Assembly: GCF_008710705.1 (NCBI RefSeq)
Contig: NZ_VYRZ01000001.1
Span: forward strand, 620,001-684,000
Length of the DNA: 64,000 bases
Reading direction: 5' to 3'
Source of the DNA: Microbacterium radiodurans
Lineage (GTDB): Bacteria; Actinomycetota; Actinomycetes; Actinomycetales; Microbacteriaceae
Numbering within the stretch: position 1 is the first letter of the stretch; each line of letters opens with the position of its first letter. Under the pieces are notes generated by a model that ran no database searches, was not told where the DNA came from, and was given only the letters and a program-made list of their open reading frames with translations. The position numbers and the translations under genes were made by a program. Shown piece after piece: positions 55,381-63,666 of this stretch.

Positions 55381-55423
55381 CGCCCGGCAGGAGACGCCGG
55401 ACGTCGTGCGGGCGCCGTCGGCG

Positions 55424-55429
55424 TAGGGT
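55424..55429 (+). promoter_or_regulatory. TAGGGT -10 box, leaderless type
   Basis: TAGGGT ends 6 nt before the ATG of the GNAT gene, 45 bp from the divergent box of the MFS gene. Confidence 0.6.
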
Positions 55430-55435
55430 GGCCTC

Positions 55436-56167
55436 ATGAGCGAGACCGTCCCCCCGATCGACGCCGAAGTGCCCGCCGGGATCGACATCCGCCCCCTCGA
55501 GACCGTCGCCGACATCTTCGCCGGAGCCGCCGTGCTGCGCGAGGTGTGGGGCGGCGACCGGGATTCGGTGCCGACGAACCTCATGCGCGCGCTCGCGTAC
55601 TCGGGCAATTACGTCGTGGGCCTCTACGACGGCGACCGCGTCGTCGGAGCCTCCGTCGCCTTCTTCTCGGCACCGGGCGAGCGGTCGATGCACTCCCACG
55701 TGACCGGCGTGCTGCCGCAGTATCAGCATCAGGGCCTCGGCCGGGTGCTCAAGCATCACCAGCGCGCCTGGGCCTTCGCCCGCGAGGTCGGCACGATCAC
55801 CTGGACCTTCGATCCGCTCGTCGCGCGCAACGCCGACTTCAACCTGCGCGTGCTGGGCGCGCGCATCAGCGATTACCTCGTCGACCAGTACGGGCTCATG
55901 GACGACGGTCTCAACCGCGGCAACGTGACCGACCGCCTCATGGTGACGTGGCCGCTGGCGGCTCCGCCGCAGCAGAACCCGGCCGACGACCGCGTCGTCG
56001 CGTCGATCGCCGTGCCCGCCGACATCCACGCGATCCGCGCGCAGTCGTCCGACGAGGCCGACGCCTGGCGCACGCGCGTCCGCGATCAGTTCGCCGAGCA
56101 CCTCGGCGCCGGACTCGTCGTCGGCGGCTTCGACACCGAGCGCGGCTACCTGCTCGTCCGGCCGTAA
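55436..56167 (+). CDS. GNAT family acetyltransferase-like protein
   Basis: A 243-residue protein with a GNAT core: DIRPLETVADIFAGAAV at the start, YVVGLYDGDRVVGASVAF and the acetyl-CoA loop QYQHQGLGRVLKHHQ. After this comes TWTFDPLVARNADFNLRVLG, a conserved segment in uncharacterised GNAT proteins of 230-280 residues. The C-terminal about 90 residues are not GNAT-like. Substrate unknown. ATG directly behind TAGGGT. Divergent from the MFS pump and convergent with an SDR. Confidence 0.83.
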   Translation: MSETVPPIDAEVPAGIDIRPLETVADIFAGAAVLREVWGGDRDSVPTNLMRALAYSGNYVVGLYDGDRVVGASVAFFSAPGERSMHSHVTGVLPQYQHQGLGRVLKHHQRAWAFAREVGTITWTFDPLVARNADFNLRVLGARISDYLVDQYGLMDDGLNRGNVTDRLMVTWPLAAPPQQNPADDRVVASIAVPADIHAIRAQSSDEADAWRTRVRDQFAEHLGAGLVVGGFDTERGYLLVRP

Positions 56168-56193
56168 GCCCTGCCGTCGCCTGCCAGACCCAG

Positions 56194-56250
56194 CGAGGTC
56201 CCACTTGGGCCGGATATGGGTTGCGCATAACCGGCCCAAGTGGGACCTCG
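56194..56250. terminator. Perfect 20-bp palindrome between convergent genes
   Basis: Arms CGAGGTCCCACTTGGGCCGG and its exact complement around 17 nt, which itself contains TATG/CATA. It lies between the GNAT and SDR stops and likely ends transcription in both directions. The perfect arms also fit a dispersed repeat element. Confidence 0.75.
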
Positions 56251-56266
56251 GGGTGTGGGTGCGTCG

Positions 56267-57073
56267 CTACTCGGCGCCGGCGCTGCGCCATTCGTCGGAC
56301 TCCAGGTGCGACCCGGCCTGCGGGCCCATGTGCAGCATCCCGCCGTCGACGACCCAGGTCGCCCCGGTCACATACGACGACGCCGGCGACGCGAGGAACG
56401 CCACGACCGCAGCGATCTCCTCGGGCTTGCCGGGACGCGGGATCGGGATGCCGGCGCGGTGCGTGCCCTCGGCATCCTCGCCCTCCATGTCGTTGATCGG
56501 CGTGGCGATCTCGCCCGGGGCGACGGAGTTCACCGTGATGCCGCGGTCGCCGAGCTCCTGCGCCATCGTCTTCACGAGCCCCTCGAGCCCGTGCTTGGAG
56601 GCGACGTAGGCGGCGGAGCCGACGCGCGGCTGCGAACCGTGAACGCTCGTGACCGCGATGATCCGGCCCTCGCCGCCAGCGCCGGCCATGAGCTTCGCCG
56701 CCGTCTGCATGCCGAGGAACGCGCCGTCGAGGTTCAGCGCGACCACCGTCCGCCACCCGTCGAGGTCCAGGTCGAGAACGGGTCCGCCCGTGCCGCCGCC
56801 GGCGTTGTTGACGAAGACGTCGAGGCCGCCGAGGTCGGCGGCGAGCTGCTCGATGACGCCCGGGACCGCGTCGAACTCGGTCGCGTCGAACTGCGCGACG
56901 ACGGCCTTCCGACCGCGCTCGCGGACGGCGGCCGCGGTCTCGTTCGCGCCGTCCTCGTCGGAGTGCCAGGTGACCCCGACGTCGAGGCCGGCGTCGGCGA
57001 GGGCGATGGCCGTGGCGCGGCCGATGCCGGAGTCGGAGGCGGTCACGATGGCGCGGCGGGGAGTGAAGGTCAT
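56267..57073 (-). CDS. Short-chain dehydrogenase (classical)
   Basis: A 268-residue NAD(P)-dependent oxidoreductase. The cofactor site reads VTASDSGIGRATAIALA (TGxxxGIG type with Ala/Ser changes), followed by WHSDEDG, NNAGGG, catalytic Ser in TSVHGSQ, and YVASK (Tyr-x3-Lys). A C-terminal loop with GEIATPIND is the PG-motif. Similar enzymes act on sugars or 3-oxoacyl chains. The ATG lies 6 nt after TAGCGT. Single gene. Confidence 0.9.
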   Translation of the reverse strand: MTFTPRRAIVTASDSGIGRATAIALADAGLDVGVTWHSDEDGANETAAAVRERGRKAVVAQFDATEFDAVPGVIEQLAADLGGLDVFVNNAGGGTGGPVLDLDLDGWRTVVALNLDGAFLGMQTAAKLMAGAGGEGRIIAVTSVHGSQPRVGSAAYVASKHGLEGLVKTMAQELGDRGITVNSVAPGEIATPINDMEGEDAEGTHRAGIPIPRPGKPEEIAAVVAFLASPASSYVTGATWVVDGGMLHMGPQAGSHLESDEWRSAGAE

Positions 57074-57079
57074 GCCCCG

Positions 57080-57085
57080 ACGCTA
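57080..57085 (-). promoter_or_regulatory. TAGCGT -10 box, leaderless type
   Basis: Minus-strand TAGCGT ends 6 nt before the SDR ATG. Apart from it and the hairpin near 57234, the 228-bp gap to the flotillin gene shows only a short GA-repeat (57132-57145). Confidence 0.6.
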
Positions 57086-57233
57086 TGAAGCTCCGAGCTG
57101 CTGTCGCACCCGGTTGACAAGGCGCAGGCTTCGAGAGAGAGAGAGGCGTCGGTCGAGGTCTGGACTCGCGAGAAGCACGACCCGACGCCGGTATGTCGTG
57201 TCTATCCGGGCGGCGGGCTCCGGTATTTCCCGA

Positions 57234-57274
57234 GTTCTGCACCGTCGGCGGTTCTCACGCCGACGGTGCAGAAC
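57234..57274 (-). terminator. Flotillin terminator
   Basis: Perfect 17-bp inverted repeat (GTTCTGCACCGTCGGCG and its complement) around the 7-nt loop GTTCTCA, 28 nt after the flotillin stop. Confidence 0.8.
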
Positions 57275-57301
57275 GCGAAGCGCCTCATTCCGCGGGAGAG
57301 A

Positions 57302-58756
57302 TCACTCCGCCGAGGTGTCCTCCGGCGTCGGGATCGTGGTGTCGGCCGGGCCCGTGGGTGCTGCGGCGGACGCGGGCCGGCGGGTGCGGGCGGCGGCCGG
57401 GGCCGCGTCGTCGTCCTCGCGCAGGCCCTGCGCGACCCCGCGGCCGGTGGCCTGGCCCTGGATGATCTGACGCAGGTCGATGCCGGTGGTGGCCTGGACC
57501 GCGTCGAAGGTGGCGCGCATGCTCGAGGCGCTCTCGGAGGCGATGTGGCTCGAGGCCCCGTCGCCGCCGAGGACCGTGATCGAGCCGACCTTGTCGAAGC
57601 CCCGGGCGAACTCGGTCATGAGCGGCACGAGCGCCTCGATGGCGCGCTGGGCGAGCAGCGCCTCCTGGTTCTTCGCGATGGCCGCGGCCTCGGCCTCGAT
57701 CGCCTCGGCGCGGGCCACGCCGGCGAGGCGGACGGCGTCGGCCTCGGCCTCGGCGCGCAGGCGTGTGGCCTCGGCCTCCTGCGCGGCGATCTGGGCGCGA
57801 GCCTCGGCGGCCTTGACCTCGCCGTAGGCGGCGGCGTCGGCCGAGCGCTGGCGCTCGTAGAGCGAGGCGTCGGCGACCTTCTTCACGTCGGCGTCGAGCT
57901 GGGCCTGCCGGTTCTCGGCACCCTGGAGGAGGACGTCCTGCTCGCGCTGAGCGCGGGCAAGGGCCTCGGCCTGCTCGGCCTCGGCGCGGGCGCGACCGAC
58001 CTCGGCCGACGCGGCGGCGGAGTTCTTGTCGTACGCGGTCTGCTCGATGAGGTTCGCCTCGTCGGTCGCGAGCTGGCGCGCACGCACCTCGCGGGCGGCA
58101 TTGATGCGGGCGACGTCGGCCTCGCGGCGGACGCGCTCGACCTCGGTCGCACCGAGGGCGTCGATGTAGCCGTTCTTGTCGGTGATGCCCTGGATCTGGA
58201 ACGAATCGAGGATGAGGCCCTGGGCGAGCAGGTCGCTCTTGATGCCCTCGGCGATCTGGTCCGACAGCTTCTGCCGGTCCTTCATGAGCTGCTCGACGGT
58301 CAGCGTCGCCACGACGCCGCGGAGCGCACCCTCGAGCTGCTCGGTCGTGAACTGCTCGATCGCGCCGTCCTGCGAGAGGAAGCGCTCGGCCGCGCGGCGG
58401 ACGAACTCGGGGTCGGATCCGATCTTCACGAGGGCGACGCCCGCGACGCTGACGGTGACGCCGTTGGACGCCTGAGCGGTGGGCTCCATCTTGATCTGCC
58501 GGGCGCGCAGCGAGATCATCTCGGCGCGCTGCGTCAGCGGGTTCACCAGGGCGCCGCCGCCGGTGATGATCGAGATCCTCGAGGAGTCGCCCGCGGCGTT
58601 CTTCTGGTTGCGACCGACGATGACGAGCGCCTGGTCGGCCTTCGCGACCTTGTACCAGGCGCGCACCATGATGAGCAGGAAGATCAGAAGGACGATGACG
58701 CCGACGACGGCGATGCCGGCGATGACGAGCGCGCCGCCGGTGAGCACTGGATCCAT
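57302..58756 (-). CDS. Flotillin-like membrane microdomain protein
   Basis: A 484-residue scaffold protein. One N-terminal helix (about residues 5-32), a PHB/SPFH domain (about 40-205, with [21 protein letters not shown]), then an Ala/Glu/Arg-rich coiled coil (about 215-400) with many repeats like [15 protein letters not shown], and a polar C-terminal tail. Bacterial flotillins gather membrane microdomains and help protein quality control. No NfeD-type partner gene is adjacent. The ATG start comes 25 nt after a TACGTA-rich patch, and the glyS promoter is less than 70 bp upstream on the other strand. Confidence 0.92.
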   Translation of the reverse strand: MDPVLTGGALVIAGIAVVGVIVLLIFLLIMVRAWYKVAKADQALVIVGRNQKNAAGDSSRISIITGGGALVNPLTQRAEMISLRARQIKMEPTAQASNGVTVSVAGVALVKIGSDPEFVRRAAERFLSQDGAIEQFTTEQLEGALRGVVATLTVEQLMKDRQKLSDQIAEGIKSDLLAQGLILDSFQIQGITDKNGYIDALGATEVERVRREADVARINAAREVRARQLATDEANLIEQTAYDKNSAAASAEVGRARAEAEQAEALARAQREQDVLLQGAENRQAQLDADVKKVADASLYERQRSADAAAYGEVKAAEARAQIAAQEAEATRLRAEAEADAVRLAGVARAEAIEAEAAAIAKNQEALLAQRAIEALVPLMTEFARGFDKVGSITVLGGDGASSHIASESASSMRATFDAVQATTGIDLRQIIQGQATGRGVAQGLREDDDAAPAAARTRRPASAAAPTGPADTTIPTPEDTSAE

Positions 58757-58822
58757 GACGATGTTCCCCCTACGTAACGATGTGTCCTTCGACCGTATCG
58801 GGGTCCGCCTCCGGCGCGCGAC

Positions 58823-58828
58823 TAGAAT
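58823..58828 (+). promoter_or_regulatory. TAGAAT -10 box of glyS
   Basis: TAGAAT, giving a leader of about 65 nt that ends with GGAG 6 nt before the glyS GTG. Confidence 0.5.
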
Positions 58829-58898
58829 CGGGGATGCCGTTGCCTGCGGCATCCTGCGCTCTTCTGCGCCTCTCGACAACGACCATTTGGAGCCACCT

Positions 58899-60287
58899 GT
58901 GGCCGAGCAGTCCCGTCTCGACAAAGTCATCGCCCTCGCCCGCCACCGCGGGTTCGTGTTCCAGGCGGGCGAGATCTACGGCGGATCGCGCTCCGCATGG
59001 GACTACGGCCCCCTCGGCACCGAGCTCAAGGAGAACATCCGTCGCCAGTGGTGGCAGACGTTCGTGCGGGGCCGCGGCGACATGGTCGGTCTCGATTCGT
59101 CGATCATCCTGCCCAAGCGCGTGTGGGAGGCGTCGGGTCACGTCGCGACGTTCACCGACCCGCTGGTCGAGTGCCTGCAGTGCCACAAGCGGTTCCGCGA
59201 GGACACCCTCATCGAGGACTTCGAGGCGCGCAAGGGCCGCCCCGCCGAGAACGGTCTGGGCGATGTGCCCTGCCCGAACTGCGGCACGAAGGGCCGCTAC
59301 ACCGAGCCGAAGTCGTTCTCGGGTCTCGTGAAGACCTACCTCGGCGTCGTGGATGACGAGTCGGGCCTCCATTTCCTGCGCCCGGAGACCGCGCAGGGGA
59401 TCTTCGTGAACTTCTCGAACGTGCTCACGGCGAGCCGCAAGAAGCCGCCGTTCGGCATCGGCCAGGTCGGCAAGGCGTTCCGCAACGAGATCACGCCCGG
59501 CAACTTCATCTTCCGCACCCGCGAGTTCGAGCAGATGGAGATCGAATTCTTCACTCCGCCCGCCGAGGCGCAGGAGTGGTTCGAGCACTGGGTGGAGGCC
59601 TGCTGGAGCTGGTTCATCGACCTGGGCATCGACGCCGACAACATGCGCCGCTTCGACGTGCCCGAGGACGACCGGGCGCACTACTCGGCCGGCACCATCG
59701 ACGTCGAGTACCGCTTCGGCTTCCCGGGCAAGGAGTGGGGTGAGCTCATGGGCGTCGCGAACCGCACGGACTACGACCTGGGCAGCCACACCGAGGCGTC
59801 GGGGCAGTCGCTGACGTACTTCGACCAGGCATCCGGCGAGAAGTACACGCCGTACGTCATCGAGCCGTCCTTCGGCCTCACCCGCGCCATGATGGCCTTC
59901 CTCGTCGACGCGTACGACGAGGAGGAGGTGCCGAACGCCAAGGGGGGCGTCGACACGCGCACCGTGCTGCGTCTCGACCCGCGCCTGGCTCCCGTGAAGG
60001 CCGCCGTGCTGCCGCTCAGCCGCAACGAGCGCCTGTCGCCGCTCGCGCGCGAGGTCGCCGACACGCTCCGCGGTCGCGGGTGGAACGTCGACTTCGACGA
60101 CGCCGGCGCGATCGGTCGCCGCTACCGCCGTCAGGACGAGGTCGGCACGCCGTTCTGCGTCACGGTCGACTTCGACTCGCTCGACGACCGCGCGGTGACC
60201 GTGCGCGACCGCGACACGATGGCCCAGGAGCGGGTGCCGCTCGACGCGCTCGAGGCGTACCTGGCCGAGCGCCTGCGCGGCGCCTGA
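58899..60287 (+). CDS. glyS: Glycyl-tRNA synthetase (single-chain type)
   Basis: A 462-residue class II enzyme (homodimer type, as in Gram-positives with high GC and in eukaryotes), not the alpha2beta2 form. Visible are a zinc-type motif with CLQCHKRF and CPNCGTKGR, motif 2 ([21 protein letters not shown], written in parts), [15 protein letters not shown] and motif 3 GLTRAMMAF; the anticodon-binding domain covers about the last 110 residues. The GTG was chosen from the GGAG site at 6-nt spacing and the family start [10 protein letters not shown]. Confidence 0.96.
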   Translation: MAEQSRLDKVIALARHRGFVFQAGEIYGGSRSAWDYGPLGTELKENIRRQWWQTFVRGRGDMVGLDSSIILPKRVWEASGHVATFTDPLVECLQCHKRFREDTLIEDFEARKGRPAENGLGDVPCPNCGTKGRYTEPKSFSGLVKTYLGVVDDESGLHFLRPETAQGIFVNFSNVLTASRKKPPFGIGQVGKAFRNEITPGNFIFRTREFEQMEIEFFTPPAEAQEWFEHWVEACWSWFIDLGIDADNMRRFDVPEDDRAHYSAGTIDVEYRFGFPGKEWGELMGVANRTDYDLGSHTEASGQSLTYFDQASGEKYTPYVIEPSFGLTRAMMAFLVDAYDEEEVPNAKGGVDTRTVLRLDPRLAPVKAAVLPLSRNERLSPLAREVADTLRGRGWNVDFDDAGAIGRRYRRQDEVGTPFCVTVDFDSLDDRAVTVRDRDTMAQERVPLDALEAYLAERLRGA

Positions 60288-60301
60288 CGCCCGCCCGCGG
60301 G

Positions 60302-60874
60302 TCAGGAACCCGATCTCGCGGCGGCCTTCGCCGCGCGCTTGTACTCGCGGACCTTCGTGAGCGACTCGGGCGAGACGATGTCGGCGACGGATCGGAACGA
60401 TCCCTCCTCGCCGTAACCGCCGGCGGCCTCGCGCCAGCCCGCTCCGGTGAACCCGTACTGCTTGCCCAGGAGCGCGAGGAAGATCCTCGCCTTCTGGTCC
60501 CCGAACCCGGGCAGCGCCTTCAAGCGCGTGAGGACGGTCGCGCCGTCGGGGTCTCCCGCGGTCCAGATCGCCGCAGCATCCCCGCCCCAATCGCCCACGA
60601 TCGTCTGGCAGAGGGTCTGCACGCGCCCGGCCATCGAGCCGGGGAAGCGATGCACCGCGGGGGTCTCCCGGAACACCTCGACGAACTCGTCCGGATCCCG
60701 ACCGGCGATGGCGGCGGCATCGAGCGAGCCGGTGCGCTGCTGGATCTTCAGCGGTCCGATGAACGCCGTCTCCATCGCGATCTGCTGGTCGAGCAGCATC
60801 CCGATGAGCAGGGCCAGCGGACTGGTCGTCAGCAGCGCGTCGGCGTCGGCGTCGTCGGTGATGTGCAGGCTCAT
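60302..60874 (-). CDS. HhH-GPD family protein (uncharacterised)
   Basis: A 190-residue DNA-glycosylase-fold protein. The helix-hairpin-helix is LKALPGFGDQKARIFLALLG (about residues 118-137). Upstream LLIGMLLDQQIAMETAFIGP matches a conserved actinobacterial HhH-GPD subfamily of unknown substrate. The catalytic Asp of classical EndoIII/MutY, usually about 20 residues after the hairpin, is not obvious, so it may only bind damaged DNA. Converges on glyS with a 14-nt gap. Confidence 0.85.
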   Translation of the reverse strand: MSLHITDDADADALLTTSPLALLIGMLLDQQIAMETAFIGPLKIQQRTGSLDAAAIAGRDPDEFVEVFRETPAVHRFPGSMAGRVQTLCQTIVGDWGGDAAAIWTAGDPDGATVLTRLKALPGFGDQKARIFLALLGKQYGFTGAGWREAAGGYGEEGSFRSVADIVSPESLTKVREYKRAAKAAARSGS

Positions 60875-60924
60875 GCCCCCATGCTCTCACCACCTCCTCG
60901 GCCTCGCCCGGGCAGGATGGGAGC

Positions 60925-62358
60925 ATGACCGATCTCGCCGCCCGCGCGCAGCAGAAGCACGTCGTCGTCGTCGGAGGCGGCATCGCCGGCATCGTCGCCG
61001 CGCTCGAGTGCGCCAGGCTCGGCCTGCGCGTGACGCTGCTCGAGGCCGCAGGGCACCTCGGCGGATCCCTCGATCGCGTGCAGCTCGGCGACCTGACGGT
61101 GGATGCCGCTGCCGAGGCCTTCCCGGACGGGGCGCCGACCCTGTCGGCCCTGGTCGAGGAGGTCGGCCTCTCCGGAGAGCTCGAGCCGGCGCGGGGCGAC
61201 GTCACGTGGCTGGTCGGTGCGAACGGCGCGGCTCCGGCACCGGCCGACACGGTGCTCGGCATCCCCGCGAACCCCTGGGCGGCCGACGTCCGCCGCCACA
61301 TCGACACCCGCGGATCGTGGCGGGCGTACCTCGACCGCGTGCGGCCGCCCCTCACGATCGGCCACCGGCACAGCCTCGGCGAGCTCGTCGAGAGCCGGAT
61401 GGGGGAGCGGGTGCGCGACCGGCTCGTGGCTCCCTACGTGCTCGCGGTGCACGGCGTCGCGCCCGAATTCGTCGACGTCGACGTCGCGGCGTCGGGGCTC
61501 AACGCCGCGCTCACGCGGACGGGCTCGTTGAGCGGCGCGGTCTCGCTCATCCTGCGCGAGCCGCGGCGACGGATGTCGCTGCGCGGCGGCCTGTTCCGCC
61601 TCGTCGACGCCCTCGCAGCGCGTCTGCACGACTACGACGTCGACGTCCGCGTCGCTGCGCCGGTGGCCTCGCTCGCCCGCGCGGGCGCCGGCTGGACGGT
61701 CGGCGTCGACGCCGCGATCCCGAGCGAGCCGGATGCCGCGTCCCCGCCTGCCAGCCTGCCCGCCGACCTGCTCGTCCTCGCCGTCGACGAGGAGACCGCC
61801 CGCTCGCTTCTGCGCGGGCACGTCGAGCTGCCCGAGAGCGCGGGGCCGCGCCCCGCTCCGCTGGAATCGGCGATGCTGCGCGTCACCGGCGTCGACCTGC
61901 CCGATCGCGGCGCCCTCGCGATCGGTGCCGGTGCCGATCCGACGACCGTGCGCACCGTGTCGCGGACCTGGGCCGGTCTGGCCGCATCGCTCGCCGCCGA
62001 CGAGCACGTGCTGCGGGTGACGCTTCCCTCCCGGCCGGGCGACGAGGACCGTGTGGTCGTCGAGCGGGCGCGCGTCGCTGCATCCGCTCTGTTCGGAGTC
62101 GAGGTCCCGCCGCAGGCGGTGACGGCGTCGGCCCGTGTCGCGTACCGCCGTGCTGCGCCGAACTCCCTGCTCGGTCACGCCGAGGCGACCGAGCGCATCC
62201 GAGCGGTCATCCGGCGCGAGCCGGGGCTGGCCGTCGTGGGCGGCTGGCTGTCGGGCAACAGCCTCGAGCGCGTGGCCGCGGACGCGCGCGACGAAGCTGA
62301 CGCCGCACGGCACCGGACCCTCTGGGACGCCCCGGCCGGCGAGAACGACCCGGCATGA
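60925..62358 (+). CDS. hemY: Protoporphyrinogen/coproporphyrinogen oxidase
   Basis: A 477-residue FAD enzyme oxidising the porphyrinogen ring late in heme synthesis, in actinobacteria through the coproporphyrin branch. N-terminal FAD site VVVGGGIAGIVAALECARLG; central segment HRHSLGELVESRMGERVRDRLVAPYV is typical of HemY/HemG; C-terminal FAD-binding piece VVGGWLSGNSLERV. The Ala-rich stretches are usual. ATG is preceded by CAGGAT 6 nt upstream, a weak leaderless-type box. The next heme gene in the window, hemD, comes 1.3 kb downstream. Confidence 0.9.
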   Translation: MTDLAARAQQKHVVVVGGGIAGIVAALECARLGLRVTLLEAAGHLGGSLDRVQLGDLTVDAAAEAFPDGAPTLSALVEEVGLSGELEPARGDVTWLVGANGAAPAPADTVLGIPANPWAADVRRHIDTRGSWRAYLDRVRPPLTIGHRHSLGELVESRMGERVRDRLVAPYVLAVHGVAPEFVDVDVAASGLNAALTRTGSLSGAVSLILREPRRRMSLRGGLFRLVDALAARLHDYDVDVRVAAPVASLARAGAGWTVGVDAAIPSEPDAASPPASLPADLLVLAVDEETARSLLRGHVELPESAGPRPAPLESAMLRVTGVDLPDRGALAIGAGADPTTVRTVSRTWAGLAASLAADEHVLRVTLPSRPGDEDRVVVERARVAASALFGVEVPPQAVTASARVAYRRAAPNSLLGHAEATERIRAVIRREPGLAVVGGWLSGNSLERVAADARDEADAARHRTLWDAPAGENDPA

Positions 62359-62410
62359 TAGCCCCCAGCCGCGGGTTGCGGGAGTGGATACCCCGCGCGG
62401 CATACGGCGA

Positions 62411-62416
62411 TAGCCT
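62411..62416 (+). promoter_or_regulatory. TAGCCT -10 box of the YtxH-holin operon
   Basis: TAGCCT, 36 nt before the ATG at 62453; the leader contains the ribosome site GAGGAG. Confidence 0.5.
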
Positions 62417-62452
62417 GGGACCACGCAGCAACGCCGAACGTGAGGAGACCCC

Positions 62453-62812
62453 ATGAAGGGCAAGATTGGCATCGCCGTCGGGCTCGCCGCGGGCTACGTG
62501 CTCGGCGCTCGCGCCGGGCGCCAGCGCTACGAGCAGATCAAGCAGAAGGCGCAGCAGGTCTGGGAGCTCGACCCCGTGCAGAAGCAGGTCGACAAGGTCG
62601 CCGAATTCGGCAAGTCGGCGGCTCTCGCCGTGCCGAGCGTCGTCTGGGACGGCGCGAAGCGGGTCGTGAAGGCGATCAACAAGGGCGATTCGGCCGGCGA
62701 GAAGATCGACAACGCCGCAGCCGAGGGCAAGAAGGCCGCCGACGATGTGCGCAAGGCCGCTGAGCGCGACGCTCGCAAGGTCGCCGACGCCAGCGCCGCG
62801 GCGGACAGCTGA
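62453..62812 (+). CDS. YtxH-like membrane-associated protein
   Basis: A 119-residue protein. Residues about 4-20 are the short hydrophobic Gly/Ala helix (IGIAVGLAAGYVLGARAG) typical of YtxH proteins, followed by an amphipathic, Lys/Ala-rich helix (EKIDNAAAEGKKAADDVRK). Probably a peripheral envelope protein; YtxH family members are stress-linked in Gram-positives. Preceded by GAGGAG. First gene of a three-gene operon with a holin-like protein and a DUF3618 protein (1-nt gap, then 11-nt overlap). Confidence 0.85.
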   Translation: MKGKIGIAVGLAAGYVLGARAGRQRYEQIKQKAQQVWELDPVQKQVDKVAEFGKSAALAVPSVVWDGAKRVVKAINKGDSAGEKIDNAAAEGKKAADDVRKAAERDARKVADASAAADS

Positions 62813-62813
62813 G

Positions 62814-63224
62814 ATGAGCACGCCCCGCGGCTTCCGTGATCGCGCCGACGACAGCCTGCTGAGCCTCGTCGGCGAGTTGCCCGAACTCATCCGCAACCTC
62901 GTCGTCGCCGAGATCGACTCGGCGAAGGCGTGGCTGAAGAGAACCGGGAAGGATGCCGGACTCGGCGGCGCCTGGTTCATCGTCGCGCTGTTCTTCCTCT
63001 TCTGGACGATCCCCGCCATCGGCGCGTTCGCGATCATCGGTCTGTCGTCGTGGCTCGCGCCGTGGCTGTCGGCCCTGATCGTGATCGGGATCCTCGTGCT
63101 CGCCGCCATCGTCTTCGCGCTGCTCGGATGGCTGCGGTTCAAGAAGCTGAGCTCGCGACAGAACCCCGCCCAGGCGCTCAGCGCAGACGCGAAGATCGTG
63201 AAGGATGTGGCCGATGAGTTCTGA
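62814..63224 (+). CDS. Actinobacterial Holin-X family membrane protein
   Basis: A 136-residue membrane protein with two long helices (about residues 50-70 and 75-105) after an amphipathic N-terminus (SLVGELPELIRNLVVAEIDSA). This is the Phage_holin_3_6 (Holin-X) family, which is a chromosomal envelope gene in most actinobacteria and not a sign of a phage. It starts 1 nt after the YtxH stop. The name suggests lysis, but no endolysin is near. Confidence 0.88.
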   Translation: MSTPRGFRDRADDSLLSLVGELPELIRNLVVAEIDSAKAWLKRTGKDAGLGGAWFIVALFFLFWTIPAIGAFAIIGLSSWLAPWLSALIVIGILVLAAIVFALLGWLRFKKLSSRQNPAQALSADAKIVKDVADEF

Positions 63225-63480
63225 ACTCCCCTCCACCGCCGTGCCCCTCGGCATCACCGACCCCGTCGAGAAGGCTCGCGCAGAGCTGAAGGCGGCCCTC
63301 GCCGCGATCGAGCACAAGGCGAACCTGCCGAAGCGCATGATCCTCGCAACCGAGGATGCCACCGGGCAGGCGCGGGCCTATGCGCGCCGCAATCCGGGAG
63401 GTGCGACCGCGGCCGCCGTCGGCGCCGCGGTGGCGGTCGGGGTCGCCGTCTGGGGCATCGCCCGGCTCCTCGCGCGCTGA
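63214..63480 (+). CDS. DUF3618-like membrane protein
   Basis: An 88-residue protein whose N-terminal half (VEKARAELKAALAAIEHKA) matches the DUF3618 pattern, a helical segment near the membrane, and whose C-terminal end is one Ala/Gly-rich helix (ATAAAVGAAVAVGVAVWG). AAGGA 8 nt upstream selects this ATG over one 9 nt earlier. It overlaps the Holin-X gene by 11 nt. Function unknown; the three genes YtxH, Holin-X and DUF3618 are usually together in actinobacteria. Confidence 0.85.
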   Translation: MSSELPSTAVPLGITDPVEKARAELKAALAAIEHKANLPKRMILATEDATGQARAYARRNPGGATAAAVGAAVAVGVAVWGIARLLAR

Positions 63481-63533
63481 CCCGAGACCGGATCGATACG
63501 TCCCGGGCTGGGCTCGGGACGCGGACCCGGGGG

Positions 63534-63666
63534 TATGCTCGGGAACCAGCAGCGGCGATGGAGCGAAGGCTGCTGATGCCCCGCACCCGGAGCGCACCGG
63601 TCCGGGTGGAAGTTCGCGCGTCGACCGCTCCGATCACGAGTGGCGTCGCCCCAGGAGAGCCACGGA
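63534..63666 (+). promoter_or_regulatory. Promoter and structured leader before hemD
   Basis: TATGCT (63534-63539) could be a -10, leaving a leader of about 120 nt. The leader has two stem-loops in a row: CAGCAGC (63547) with GCTGCTG (63569), and CACCCGG (63584) with CCGGGTG (63602), then a ribosome site AGGAGAG. Long structured leaders are otherwise rare in this window. Confidence 0.45.

Noticed and set aside
62814..63224. Prophage remnant suggested by a holin-like protein
   Set aside because: Actinobacterial Holin-X genes are ordinary chromosomal genes with YtxH and DUF3618 neighbours; no other phage gene is present.
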